Origin: Bradyrhizobium septentrionale
GTDB taxonomy: Bacteria > Pseudomonadota > Alphaproteobacteria > Rhizobiales > Xanthobacteraceae
DNA length: 64,000 nucleotides
Assembly (NCBI RefSeq): GCF_011516645.4
Contig: NZ_CP088285.1
Location: 3,614,501 to 3,678,500 of the forward strand
Direction of reading: 5' to 3'
In this document: piece by piece, positions 16,906-24,882 of the stretch
How positions within the stretch are numbered: position 1 is the stretch's first letter
How the letters are laid out: each line of letters starts with the position of its first letter
Program-made: the position numbers and the translations under genes
Notes under the pieces: generated by a model
Databases searched by the model: none
The model's input: the letters and a program-made list of their open reading frames with translations, nothing else
What the model was told of the DNA's origin: nothing

Positions 16906-17121
16906 CTATTCCGCCGCGGCGGTGACCTTGGTCAGCGCCTGCTGTCCGGCTTCAGTGAGCTCGGAAAGCGTCGTTCTGCCGCTCCTGGCGCACTTGATGA
17001 TGTATTTGGCAACGTATTTGCGGGTGGCGTGTTCCTCGCCATGACGCGCTTCTGCACAAACCCGGTCGAGCGCAAAATTCATGATGGCGAGTGTATGTGA
17101 GTCGAATCTCTCCTCGATCAT
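16906..17121 (-). CDS. Small hypothetical protein
   Basis: 71 residues, MIEERFDSHTLAIMNFALDRVC at the N-terminus then ARHGEEHATRKYVAKYIIKCARSG. Mostly helical, no membrane segment. The composition and the regular lysine/arginine spacing suggest a soluble protein. Function unknown. It stands at the start of a run of small stress-type genes and may belong with them. Confidence 0.6.
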   Translation of the reverse strand: MIEERFDSHTLAIMNFALDRVCAEARHGEEHATRKYVAKYIIKCARSGRTTLSELTEAGQQALTKVTAAAE

Positions 17122-17157
17122 CGCAGCCCCTCCCTATGGGCCGGTGTCCGGCGCGGC

Positions 17158-17349
17158 CTATTTGCGGAACGTCAGTGACTCACTGACTTCCATCACGGCC
17201 TCGGTCTGTCTGGCTTTCTTCATCAGCGTCTCGCGTTCCCGCCCCGGCGGCAGCTTGCGCGCTGCAAGGCGCGCATCCTCGGCAAACTTTTGCAGGCGGT
17301 CCTCGAACGATCCGGGGGGACGTGCCCTGTTGCGTTTCTTCTTGATCAT
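17158..17349 (-). CDS. Small highly charged hypothetical protein
   Basis: 63 residues starting MIKKKRNRARPPGSFEDRLQ, with AEDARLAARKLPPGRERE and a short C-terminal helix. The start is supported by a strong GGAGG 5-6 nt upstream on the minus strand; longer readings are rejected for this reason. An EcfG-like promoter (GGAAC-N15-GGTT) lies just upstream. I recognise the general look of small alphaproteobacterial stress proteins but no named family. Confidence 0.65.
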   Translation of the reverse strand: MIKKKRNRARPPGSFEDRLQKFAEDARLAARKLPPGRERETLMKKARQTEAVMEVSESLTFRK

Positions 17350-17365
17350 GCCGCCTCCGGTCTGG

Positions 17366-17389
17366 AACCGGGAATACTTGGCATGTTCC
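17366..17389 (-). promoter_or_regulatory. Weak EcfG-type promoter of the 63-residue protein gene
   Basis: On the minus strand GGAAC, 15 nt, GGTT. Spacing is one nucleotide shorter than in the other sites of this island. Confidence 0.4.
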
Positions 17390-17592
17390 CCGGAGGCCGT
17401 CGTTAACCCATGACATCGGCGGATCGAATTCGTCTTTTGCTTCGCAGGAACGATCTCCGGCGCCACGCGTAACACCCGTGTGTTCACTGCTCTTCACCCC
17501 GGGGGCAGTGGACCACTCCGGTGACGGGCCTCGGCGAATTTCACCGTCGGGGCCCGCACATCTTTAGGGATATCAGCCAAGGGATATCGGCA

Positions 17593-17799
17593 ATGGCACA
17601 TTCCAATCACGGTATCGTCAAGGACGACAAGGGGCAGGAGCAGCCGGCCGACAAGGAGCGCGCGCAGACCGCTCAGAAGACCGACCCCCGAAAGTCGCCA
17701 ACACGCGAAGCGACGCGGGATCCGAAGCTGAATGACGCCGGCAAGACGCCGGGCTCGGGCATGACGCCTGACGACAGCGGCGATCCCCCGACGGGCTGA
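17593..17799 (+). CDS. Small disordered hydrophilic protein
   Basis: 68 residues, rich in Lys, Asp, Pro, Thr and Gln (DDKGQEQPADKERAQTAQK, PGSGMTPDDSGDPPTG), without hydrophobic core; likely intrinsically disordered. Position in a stress-gene run and composition are reminiscent of hydrophilin-type protectants, which is inference. A weak EcfG-like motif (GGAAC near 17448) lies about 110 nt upstream of the TSS-distal end, not convincing. Confidence 0.6.
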   Translation: MAHSNHGIVKDDKGQEQPADKERAQTAQKTDPRKSPTREATRDPKLNDAGKTPGSGMTPDDSGDPPTG

Positions 17800-17837
17800 A
17801 CGTCGTTTTGCTCTGCAGCAACTGCGGCAATGCGGCA

Positions 17838-17862
17838 GGAACGATGACCCCGGTCCACCGTT
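17838..17862 (+). promoter_or_regulatory. EcfG-type promoter of the PRC-barrel gene
   Basis: GGAAC (17838-17842), 16 nt, CGTT (17859-17862): an exact match to the general stress sigma factor consensus of alphaproteobacteria (GGAAC-N16/17-CGTT). The start codon follows 28 nt after the -10. Confidence 0.75.
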
Positions 17863-17890
17863 GGCCTCCGGAGATCAATGGAGATGTGAC

Positions 17891-18253
17891 ATGGCGACAG
17901 ACGCAAAAGAGATCGGAAATCTCATCGGCAGCGACAAGGTCGAGGGCACCGCGGTCTACGGATCGGACGAGCGCAAGATCGGCTCGATCGAGCGCGTCAT
18001 GATCGACAAGACAAGCGGTCGGGTGTCTTACGCCGTGCTCGGCTTCGGCGGCATTCTTGGTCTCGGCAACGATCATTATCCGCTGCCGTGGCAGTCGCTC
18101 AAATACGACACGCGGCTCGGCGGTTACGTCACGGGCGTGACCGAGAGCCAGCTGCGTGGCGCGCCGAAATACGGCAGTGAGCGCGATTGGAATTGGGCCG
18201 ATACAGGAACGACGCGGGCGGTGGACGCTTATTACGGCGTGCCGCTCGTCTGA
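17891..18253 (+). CDS. PRC-barrel domain protein
   Basis: 120 residues. The segment NLIGSDKVEGTAVYGSDERKI-GSIERVMIDKTSGRVSYAVL is the PRC-barrel beta-barrel, followed by GFGGILGLGNDHYPLPWQSL. PRC-barrel proteins bind RNA or partner proteins; small solo forms are common among alphaproteobacterial stress genes. An exact EcfG promoter lies directly upstream and GGAG at 17880 serves as ribosome site. No signal peptide, so cytosolic. A second, exported PRC-barrel protein is encoded at 20588-20977. Confidence 0.85.
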   Translation: MATDAKEIGNLIGSDKVEGTAVYGSDERKIGSIERVMIDKTSGRVSYAVLGFGGILGLGNDHYPLPWQSLKYDTRLGGYVTGVTESQLRGAPKYGSERDWNWADTGTTRAVDAYYGVPLV

Positions 18254-18447
18254 ATGACGTCGGCCTGAAGGCGTCACGTTTTGCTGACGCCACCCCACTG
18301 GTACCAGATCTGTACAGCGATCGAGGATGCAACCGTCGCATCTTCCGGCGTGTGTACACTAGTGAACATACAGCAATAGCTGTGCAATGTAACATACGTT
18401 ATTGAAATCGGCCCGGCGGTTACCTGATTAAGCATCCGGGGAGACCA

Positions 18448-19215
18448 ATGTCGTTGGCGTCGCTAGTCCGGAAATTGGAGCAGTTCGTACGGCTTTCGCC
18501 GATCGACCATGCCATTCTCAATCGCGCGTCCACCGAGCGCGTCCGTCACTTCGGTCCGCGCGTCGATATCGTCCGTGAAGGCGAGAAGCCGAAGGACGTC
18601 CATCTGATCCTGTCCGGCTGGGCCTACCGCTACAAGCAATTCGAGGACGGCCGCCGCCAGGTGGTGTCGTTCTTCCTGCCCGGTGATATCTGCGACGTGA
18701 ACGTCTTCATCCTGCGCGAGATGGACCATTCGATTGGTACCGTCACCGCAGTGTCGGTCGCCGACCTCTCCCGCGAGTTCTTCGACAAGGTCGCCGCCGG
18801 ACATCCGCGGATCGTCACCGCGTTCTGGTGGGAAACCCTGGTCAATGCCGCGATCCAGCGCGAATGGACCATGAGCCTCGGCCAGCGCACGGCACTGGAG
18901 CGCATGGCCCACCTGCTCTGCGAGATCTGGCTGCGCCTGCGTCTCGCCGGCCTGACCCAGGGCGACAGCTGCGACTTCCCGCTGACCCAGGGCGACCTTG
19001 CCGACGCCACCGGGCTCTCCAAGGTTCATGTCAACCGGACGCTGCAGGAGCTGCGCGCCGACGGCCTGATCGTGCTCAAGGGAAAGACCCTGGCCGTCCC
19101 CAATCTCGACCGGCTGATGCGCGCCGGCCTGTTCAACCCGAACTATCTGCATATGGATCATGAGGGACGGCACCTCGATGCCGTCGGGATGTCAACGGAC
19201 GCGGCGGCGGGGTGA
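18448..19215 (+). CDS. Crp/Fnr family transcriptional regulator
   Basis: 255 residues: N-terminal cyclic-nucleotide-binding-like beta-roll (IVREGEKPKDVHLILSGWAYRY, VSFFLPGDICDVNVF) and C-terminal winged helix with LTQGDLADATGLSKVHVNRTLQEL as recognition helix. The conserved cysteines of oxygen-sensing Fnr are absent, and the phosphate cassette residues of cAMP binding are not obvious, so the effector is unknown. It sits between EcfG-type stress genes and could be a local regulator. A GTGTACAC palindrome at 18352-18359 lies upstream. Confidence 0.9.
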   Translation: MSLASLVRKLEQFVRLSPIDHAILNRASTERVRHFGPRVDIVREGEKPKDVHLILSGWAYRYKQFEDGRRQVVSFFLPGDICDVNVFILREMDHSIGTVTAVSVADLSREFFDKVAAGHPRIVTAFWWETLVNAAIQREWTMSLGQRTALERMAHLLCEIWLRLRLAGLTQGDSCDFPLTQGDLADATGLSKVHVNRTLQELRADGLIVLKGKTLAVPNLDRLMRAGLFNPNYLHMDHEGRHLDAVGMSTDAAAG

Positions 19216-19285
19216 TCGACGGGTCGATTTGTCGAGGCGCACGGCGCTCTCCTCGGCGGGCGCGGGTGGAACAGGCAATCAAGAA

Positions 19286-19319
19286 GCCCGGCACCTCGAT
19301 GGCGGTCGATGAGCCGGGC
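19286..19319. terminator. Possible terminator hairpin between convergent genes
   Basis: GCCCGGC (19286-19292) pairs with GCCGGGC (19313-19319), with further pairing inside; there is no long T tract, so a role as terminator is uncertain. Confidence 0.35.
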
Positions 19320-19413
19320 CGAACCCTCCAGCCGGCCCTCGCCCCTTTACGCTGCGCTTTGTCGCGGCAAGTGGCGATCGGGTGCGCGAGCTTCAGCTGG
19401 ATCACACTGCCCC

Positions 19414-19902
19414 TTAGGCCGCTTCGGCGTTCACCGCGGAGACGGCAATGGAGGTCAGCGTCTCGTCGGTCTTCTTTTCCTCATTCAAGGTCTGATCGAG
19501 CAGTTTGACGGCATCCGGCATCTTCAACTTGTCGGCCCAGGCTTTGAGCGTGCCATACCGCGAGATTTCATAGTGCTCGACCGCCTGGGCGGCAGCGAGC
19601 AGGCCGGCGTCCAGCGCGGGTGCGTCCGCGTATTCCTCCATGATTTCCTTGCCCTCGTCGAGGATGCCTTCGATGGCATCGCACTTCTTGCCACGGGCCG
19701 GCTTGCCAAGGAGCTCGAAAATCTTTTCGAGGCGCTCGATCTGGCCTTCGGTCTCGTCGTGATGTTTCTCGAAGGCGGCGCGGAGCTTGTCGGACGCGGC
19801 CGCCTTCGCCATTTTTGGCAGCGATTTGTAGATCTGCTTCTCGGCGTAATAGATGTCCTTGAGTGTATCGAGGAAGAGAGCGTTGAGGTCTTTTTCGGCG
19901 AT
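19414..19902 (-). CDS. DUF892 (YciF-like) ferritin-like stress protein with ATC at the expected start
   Basis: The reading frame encodes AEKDLNALFLDTLKDIYYAE-KQIYKSLPKMAKAA and continues through EKHHDETEGQIERLEKIFELL, AVEHYEISRYGTL to NAEAA: a full YciF/DUF892 four-helix bundle of about 163 residues with metal-site Glu/His residues. The first ATG is at 19812, which would delete helix 1. At 19900-19902 the codon is ATC, exactly where ATG would give the family's usual MAEK start, and CGGAG lies 6 nt before it. An EcfG promoter starts the transcript about 35 nt upstream. So either ATC initiates, or the start is mutated or misread. Confidence 0.8.
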   Translation of the reverse strand: MAEKDLNALFLDTLKDIYYAEKQIYKSLPKMAKAAASDKLRAAFEKHHDETEGQIERLEKIFELLGKPARGKKCDAIEGILDEGKEIMEEYADAPALDAGLLAAAQAVEHYEISRYGTLKAWADKLKMPDAVKLLDQTLNEEKKTDETLTSIAVSAVNAEAA

Positions 19903-19941
19903 GGTCGGCTCCGCTGCGAATGAATGGTGCAGATGAGCCCC

Positions 19942-19966
19942 AACACACGATAGTGATCGACGTTCC
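19942..19966 (-). promoter_or_regulatory. EcfG-type promoter of the DUF892 gene
   Basis: Minus strand GGAAC (19966-19962), 16 nt, TGTT (19945-19942). Correct spacing, one mismatch in the -10 element. Confidence 0.6.
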
Positions 19967-20180
19967 TATTTGGCTGATGACGCCTTCCGGAATCACGTCG
20001 TCATCGCTTCTTCCTCCGTGTCGTAGAGACGCGAGCTGCGTCAACACGGCCTGTCCCACTGCGTGACCTGTCTAGCGTTAAATGCACTTTGTAACACAGC
20101 GATCTACACCACTGCGTTGCAGTGCTCTCGCACGATTGTGGAGGCGTCAGGTACGGGGCCATCCGTCGCAGGGCAGCTTA

Positions 20181-20205
20181 GGAACGATGGCCTCTCTCTT
20201 CGGTT
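20181..20205 (+). promoter_or_regulatory. EcfG-type promoter of the CsbD gene
   Basis: GGAAC (20181-20185), 16 nt, GGTT (20202-20205). Correct spacing, one mismatch in the -10 element. Confidence 0.65.
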
Positions 20206-20234
20206 GATCGGTCTCCAAATGATGGAGGTTGACG

Positions 20235-20438
20235 ATGGATTGGAATCGGGTTGAAGGAAACTGGAAGCAGATGAAGGGGAAGGTGAAGGAGCAATGGGGC
20301 AAGCTGACCGATGATGACCTCGACGTCATCGCCGGCAAGCAGGACCAGCTCGAGGGCCGTCTGCAGCAGCGCTATGGCTACGCCAAGGACCAGGCCCAGA
20401 AGGAGATCGACGACTGGTATGGCCGCCAGACGTGGTGA
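20235..20438 (+). CDS. CsbD family stress protein
   Basis: 67 residues: MDWNRVEGNWKQMKGKVKEQ-WGKLTDDDLDVIAGKQDQLEGR, a textbook CsbD domain, a small helical protein of unknown biochemistry induced in general stress. ATG at 20235 is chosen over TTG at 20229 because GGAGG (20224-20228) has the right distance. EcfG-type promoter upstream and a strong intrinsic terminator 4 bp after the stop make this a single-gene transcript. Confidence 0.93.
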   Translation: MDWNRVEGNWKQMKGKVKEQWGKLTDDDLDVIAGKQDQLEGRLQQRYGYAKDQAQKEIDDWYGRQTW

Positions 20439-20441
20439 GCA

Positions 20442-20469
20442 AAAAAGCCCCGCATTCGCGGGGCTTTTT
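20442..20469 (+). terminator. Intrinsic terminator after csbD-family gene
   Basis: GCCCCGC-ATTC-GCGGGGC perfect 7-bp stem, preceded by A6 and followed by T5, so it can act in both directions. Confidence 0.9.
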
Positions 20470-20587
20470 CTTGCACGAATGCCGGTTGGGGAATGATGCC
20501 CGTCAGGGGCGAGTGCTGGAGATGGCCCTGATCGCGGGGTCTCGACGAGACCCCGCGTGCGGCGTCAGATATTTGCGCTGGGGCCGG

Positions 20588-20977
20588 CTACTTGCCTTCA
20601 GGGACCCACGTCGTGCTCGCCTTGTCGTACTTGAAGCCCGGCGCCGACTTGAGGCCGTCCTTGGTCTCATTCAGGGTCAGCCACCATTTATTGTCCTTCT
20701 TCTCCGTCTTCACGGCGGTGAAGGGAATGATGACATCTTTCTCTCCGGCACCGAGAAACCCGCCGACGCCGACCACCAGCCCGTTGATCTTGCCGGACTT
20801 GTCGACCAGTACGTCATCGATGTCGCCGATCTTGTTTTTCTGCGGATCGTAGACCGACTGCTTGTAGTAGTTGGTCACGGTCCAGCTCTCGGCGGGCGCG
20901 GCTGACATGGTCTCTGCGGCATGCACCGCCGTCATCATTCCCATCGCAATGATGCTTCCTGCAATCAACTTATTCAT
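20588..20977 (-). CDS. Exported PRC-barrel domain protein
   Basis: 129 residues from the ATG at 20977, which has GGAGGAG about 7 nt upstream. A signal peptide (MNKLIAGSIIAMGMMTAVHA, cleavage before AETM) directs it to the periplasm. The mature part has a PRC-barrel: SVYDPQKNKIGDIDDVLVDK, GLVVGVGGFLGAGEKDVIIP and FTAVKTEKKDNKWWLTLN. An EcfG-type promoter precedes it. Its cytosolic counterpart is encoded at 17891-18253. Function of exported PRC-barrel proteins is not established. Confidence 0.87.
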   Translation of the reverse strand: MNKLIAGSIIAMGMMTAVHAAETMSAAPAESWTVTNYYKQSVYDPQKNKIGDIDDVLVDKSGKINGLVVGVGGFLGAGEKDVIIPFTAVKTEKKDNKWWLTLNETKDGLKSAPGFKYDKASTTWVPEGK

Positions 20978-21005
20978 TTTCTTCTCCTCCATATGAGGCA
21001 ATTGT

Positions 21006-21030
21006 AACCTCACGTTTGCGGAGAAGTTCC
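21006..21030 (-). promoter_or_regulatory. EcfG-type promoter of the exported PRC-barrel gene
   Basis: Minus strand GGAAC (21030-21026), 16 nt, GGTT (21009-21006). The start codon lies about 30 nt downstream. Confidence 0.65.
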
Positions 21031-21541
21031 TCGTAAGGCCGGATGCCTGGCGCTCGGCGGGTCAGCTATCATGAGGCCCGTCATCTGATCAGAATCCAAC
21101 CCATGCTGAAGGGAAGCATGGCGAACCATATTCCAGCAAAGCCGAGAAGGCCGAACTCAAGGGCGCCCCGATTCTGCGGCGTCAAAAAGAAACGGCCCCA
21201 GCGAGAGGGGCAAGCCGGGGCCGTCTTCTTCCACGCAGTCGCCGACCGCCGGTTGCCGCAAACCAACGGTCTACTGGGTCTAAAAGAATGGACGAATGAA
21301 AAACCGATCCCGCCCAGTGCCCGCATGATTGGCGCAAACTCGGGTTCCGGAAATAACGCTTGTGAATCGCGTCGCAATAAATTGCCACTTTGTCCCGATG
21401 CGATCGAGGGGCTGAAAGGGACGCTCGCCGGGCCGCACTAAGTTCCGCCCTCGCCGAGAGGCAGGCGACCTGCCCCGCCACTGAGTCGCCCGACGGCGCA
21501 AGCCCCCGCAGCAAAATGTTTCGCTTTGCCACACACTCAGT
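21031..21541. other. Intergenic stretch without a convincing gene
   Basis: Both strands have open frames of about 100-130 codons here but neither resembles a known family. A hairpin with 8-bp stem (ACGGCCCC 21192-21199 / GGGGCCGT 21217-21224) carries a T-rich tail on the minus strand and may be a terminator. A minus-strand frame downstream of it would end in a hydrophobic helix (FGLLGFAGIWFAMLPFSMGWILI), the only hint of a small membrane protein. Confidence 0.4.
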
Positions 21542-21636
21542 GTCGTCCTGGCGAAAGCCAGGACCCATTACCCCAAATCTCAATTTGTTGCGCGACGTTG
21601 GGGCCACGATCCCGTTCATCATCAAGTGCGGTGGTT
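21542..21636. repeat. Family A repeat, left half, cut off by an insertion sequence
   Basis: GTCGTCCTGGCGAAAGCCAGG opens the arm, followed by TTGTTGCGCGACGTTGGGGCC also found in the intact copy at 42310-42453. The matching right arm is at 23005-23031. Confidence 0.7.
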
Positions 21637-21711
21637 GATGGTGTGGACGGCCCCCTACGGCATCAGTGTGCCAGAATGAGGTTGTCTAGATCTCATACAT
21701 GGGAGCCGTCC

Positions 21712-22749
21712 GTGAACCAGATTATCCGCATTGGGATTGATACGTCGAAGTATATTTTTGTGTTGCATGGGGTTGATGCGAGGGAGCAGGTGGCGCTGCG
21801 CAAGAAGCTGTCGCGCAAACAGGTGCTGGAGTTCTTCGCCAAATTGCCGCCGACCGTGATCGGGATGGAGGCATGCGGGGCTTCGCAACATTGGGCGCGG
21901 GAGCTTTCCAAGCTCGGTCACGAGGTGAAGCTGATGGCACCGCAATTGGTTAAACCCTACGTGATGCGGAACAAGAATGACGGGCGGGATGCAGAAGGTC
22001 TGTGTGAAGCGATGAGCCGGCCGAGCATGCGCTTCGTGCCGGTGAAGACGGCCGAGCAGCAGGCTGCGCTGATGCTGATGGGTGTCCGCGACGGATTGAT
22101 CGTCCGGCGCACCCAGCTGACCAATACGATACGCGGCCATGCGGCGGAGTATGGCCTGATCGCACCCAAGGGATTGGACGCGATCGAACCACTGCTGGCG
22201 CGGATCGCGCAGGACGAGACGCTTCCCGTTCTGGCGCGCGAGCTGTTTGTGGTGCTGGGCCGGGAGCGCATCAGGCTCGAGGGTGAGTTGGAGGCGATTG
22301 AGGCCAAGCTGATGGCCTGGCACCGCGCCGATGCCACGGGCCGGCGCTTGGCTCAGATCCCCTCGGTCGGTCCGATCGTTGCAACCGCGCTGGTGATGAA
22401 GACACCTGATCCGCGCGCGTTCCGTTCTGGTCGTCATTTTGCGGCCTGGCTGGGATTGACACCCAAGGACCACTCCACCGCTGGCAAGACCAGGCTTGGC
22501 AAGATCACGCGGGCGGGCGATGAGGACCTGCGCCGTCTGCTGGTGGTCGGGGCCACAGCGGTGATCCAGCAGGCGAGGCGGGGACGCGGTCATCACTCGC
22601 GCTGGCTGCTGGCGCTGATCAAGCGCAAGCCGCCGAAGCTTGCGGCCGTGGCGCTCGCCAACAAAGTGGCCCGCATCGCCTGGAAGCTGATGGCGACGGG
22701 CGAGAGTTACGAGGCGGCACGGATGAATCCCATGACAGCCGCCGCCTAA
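21712..22749 (+). CDS. IS110 family transposase (DEDD recombinase), IS1111 group
   Basis: 345 residues from GTG at 21712 (ATG at 21676 also in frame). The RuvC-like domain has the tetrad D10 (GIDTSK), E53 (IGMEACG), D90 and D93 (NKNDGRDAE). The C-terminal Tnp_20 domain contains IPSVGPIVATALV and FRSGRHFAAWLGLTPKDHST with the candidate catalytic Ser, then ITRAGDEDLRRLLVVGA. The protein would recombine circular element DNA with target DNA under bridge-RNA guidance (known for the family). No disruption is seen, so it may be active. Confidence 0.93.
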   Translation: MNQIIRIGIDTSKYIFVLHGVDAREQVALRKKLSRKQVLEFFAKLPPTVIGMEACGASQHWARELSKLGHEVKLMAPQLVKPYVMRNKNDGRDAEGLCEAMSRPSMRFVPVKTAEQQAALMLMGVRDGLIVRRTQLTNTIRGHAAEYGLIAPKGLDAIEPLLARIAQDETLPVLARELFVVLGRERIRLEGELEAIEAKLMAWHRADATGRRLAQIPSVGPIVATALVMKTPDPRAFRSGRHFAAWLGLTPKDHSTAGKTRLGKITRAGDEDLRRLLVVGATAVIQQARRGRGHHSRWLLALIKRKPPKLAAVALANKVARIAWKLMATGESYEAARMNPMTAAA

Positions 22750-23004
22750 TAGATTGGCCGGCCGGCGGGCTCGCTCGCCGACCGACCGGAGCTGCAAGAG
22801 CAGATGGAGCGATCGATCGAGCAACGATGCGAGACAGTCCGCAGGACCCATCGGCCGCCAACAGGTCGCGTGGTTGTTTGGAACTCGCATCGCGCAAACC
22901 ATCTTGGCCAGCGATCCATTCGATCGCACTCAAAAGGCCGGACATATGGATGCAAGCGATCCGATCTCACCAAACAGCTCTTGTGCCACGGGGGCCGTCC
23001 ACAT
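22750..23004 (+). ncRNA. Candidate bridge RNA region of the IS1111-group element
   Basis: 255-bp non-coding right end downstream of the transposase, containing paired segments such as TTGGCCGGCCGGCGGGC near its start. In IS1111-group elements the bridge RNA is encoded here; exact ends and guide loops cannot be set by eye. Confidence 0.35.
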
Positions 23005-23031
23005 ATGGGTCCTGGCTTTCGCCAGGACGAC
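23005..23031. repeat. Family A repeat, right arm, separated from its left half
   Basis: ATATGGGTCCTGGC then TTTCGCCAGGACGAC, the inverse of the arm at 21542. The insertion sequence lies between the two. Confidence 0.7.
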
Positions 23032-23084
23032 AGCGGTGTATGTGGCGCGACCGCGGGGACGATAACAACGACAACTCGCGCCCC

Positions 23085-24485
23085 TCACCCGCTCGCCGCC
23101 TTCACCACCACGATATTTTCATCCGGTGCCGCCGGGTGGCGCTTGAGATGATCGCGGCGCAGCGCGATCTCGTCGCGGACCAGCTCGTAGCCGAGCTTGA
23201 AGGTGTCGAGCCCGTCGCCGGACACGGTGCCGTCGCGCAAGCCGATTACTGCGCCGCGCAGGATCGCCTCGAGTTCGTCCTGCAATTCGTCGAGATGTTC
23301 GGCGCAGGTGGTGTGCTCGACGCGCTCGCCGATGTCGAGGATCCGGCCCGCCAGCTCGCTCGCCTTCTCCGGCGCGACGCGCGTGATCTTGGTGTAGATC
23401 GCGGCGAAGATCGTGCCGATGATGCTGAGCGCGGCGGCGCCGAGATACATCATGTCGCTGTAGCGATCCATGAACGACTTGGTGTCGTCGTTGATGTATT
23501 CGGCGGCGCCCTGATGGGCGACGATGAAGGCGTCCTTGTCGGTTGCCGCCGGCTCGATCTTGGAAGCGAAGCCGTCCTCGAGCGCGAGCTCGGACTTGTT
23601 CTCATAGACAATGCGCGCGAGCTCGGCGGCCGTCGTCGTGGACATCCAGGATTGCGCGACCAAGAGCCATTCCAGCCCGATTGTGTCGACGTCGTCATCG
23701 GGGATCGCCGGCGAGGACGACAGCATGCCGGTCGAGACCGTCTCCTCCGAGATCGCCGGATATTTGCGCGCCAGCGCCTTGGCCGCGTCGATCGCGTTCA
23801 ACGTGAAGCCGCCAGAGCGCTTGGCATATTGCTCGTAGGTCTTGTCCTTTATGATCTTCGAGGCATGCTCGATCGCGTCCACGGCGGAAAAGCCGGAAGC
23901 GAACAGTTTGTCGAACGGGGTGTTCGGCGGCGCCTGCTGCACCCGCTGCGCCGCGTCGGGGCTGTCGGAAATCTCGAGCGCGCTGCGGACGAAATTGACG
24001 CTGTTCTCGCCGTCGCCGACCACCGCGATCTTCTTCTTCTTGAGCTCGGCGAGCGACTTGATCTTCTTGCCGCCGGGGCTGAGCACCAGCACCACGTCAT
24101 GTTCGAGGATCGCAATCGCGCGGGCGCGCGGCGGCACCTTTGCATCGGTGCGCAGGATGGCAAGCGCGGCGTCGCGGCGCTCGAACTGCGCCAGTGCCTT
24201 GGCGTTGTCGGGGTTCGGCGCGATCTTCAGCCGCAGCCGCGACGAATTGGTCTTCAGCACGGCGGCGAGACGTGCCGCGAACTTGGCCTCCGGGCCGTTG
24301 GCGTCGCCGACCGCGAACACCAGCGTCTCGGAATTGCGCAGCCAGACCCGGCCGCCGACCACGGTGATCGCGCTCAAGAACAGCGTCAGCAGGGTGAAGA
24401 CGATGATCTGCGCGCGGTTGCTCTTGGCGACCGGGGGACGCGGCCGCGGCGGCATTGGCGAAGGCGAGGGGGCTTCGGCACTCAT
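23085..24485 (-). CDS. TAXI family TRAP transporter solute-binding protein, membrane-anchored
   Basis: 466 residues. An N-terminal membrane anchor (IIVFTLLTLFLSAITVVGG, about residues 27-45) precedes the receptor domain (TLVFAVGDANGPEAKFAARL, AILRTDAKVPPRARAIAIL, KKIAVVGDGENSVNFVRSALE). A second hydrophobic segment (MMYLGAAALSIIGTIFAAIY) leads to a C-terminal cytosolic helical part. TAXI receptors feed TRAP transporters, but no TRAP permease gene is adjacent, so this orphan may work with a distant permease or act as a sensor. Proline-rich N-terminus. Confidence 0.85.
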   Translation of the reverse strand: MSAEAPSPSPMPPRPRPPVAKSNRAQIIVFTLLTLFLSAITVVGGRVWLRNSETLVFAVGDANGPEAKFAARLAAVLKTNSSRLRLKIAPNPDNAKALAQFERRDAALAILRTDAKVPPRARAIAILEHDVVLVLSPGGKKIKSLAELKKKKIAVVGDGENSVNFVRSALEISDSPDAAQRVQQAPPNTPFDKLFASGFSAVDAIEHASKIIKDKTYEQYAKRSGGFTLNAIDAAKALARKYPAISEETVSTGMLSSSPAIPDDDVDTIGLEWLLVAQSWMSTTTAAELARIVYENKSELALEDGFASKIEPAATDKDAFIVAHQGAAEYINDDTKSFMDRYSDMMYLGAAALSIIGTIFAAIYTKITRVAPEKASELAGRILDIGERVEHTTCAEHLDELQDELEAILRGAVIGLRDGTVSGDGLDTFKLGYELVRDEIALRRDHLKRHPAAPDENIVVVKAASG

Positions 24486-24882
24486 GGCTGATCACCTGGC
24501 TCATCACCCGTCCGGGACTGCGCTTGACGGCCCTCGGCCGCAACCGGATCGGCAGCGGCGCTGCCCGGTGAATCCGTAAATGACTATAAAAGAAAGAAAA
24601 TTTCCTGCATCCTGACGATATACCTCCCGGGCGGGAATGCAAACCGGCGCGCCGCCGTAACCTTAACCGCGGCTGCCCCGCGTTGCGTTGCCGCATGACC
24701 ATCGCCACTATCGACGCCGGGAGGAGGATGTGATTTTCGCAGTAACCGCTGGTGCATTCCGCCGCCGGAGATGTCATAAATGAGACAAGCTTCGGTTCGC
24801 GGAATTGTGCTGACGGCCTGACCCGGATTTCCTGCAATCACTTTCATCGAAGTAAAAGGGCGTCAGCTTGTTGTTTCCTGCC
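24486..24882. other. Divergent intergenic region, 397 bp
   Basis: Lies between the TAXI receptor and DUF3307 genes. An AT-rich patch (TGACTATAAAAGAAAG, about 24580) and an imperfect dyad TGTCATAAATGAGACA (24772-24787) may carry promoters or an operator. No gene is recognised. Confidence 0.35.

Larger units (their letters stand above)
21637..23004 (+). mobile_element. IS110-family insertion sequence, IS1111 group
   Basis: About 1.37 kb. Perfect 13-bp subterminal inverted repeats GTGGACGGCCCCC (21643-21655) and GGGGGCCGTCCAC (22990-23002) flank one DEDD transposase gene, with a short left and a long (about 250 bp) right non-coding end. This layout is that of the IS1111 group, in which the bridge RNA comes from the right end. 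Ends are set by comparison with intact family-A repeats, where GTGGTT is joined directly to ATGGGT. Confidence 0.8.

Noticed and set aside
21043..21441. Plus-strand frame of 132 codons upstream of the IS1111-group element
   Set aside because: No family, crosses a strong hairpin, and a competing minus-strand frame has equal support; left as intergenic.
22754..24491. Frames crossing the right end of the IS1111-group element into the TAXI gene
   Set aside because: They cross element boundaries and lie antisense to a clear gene.
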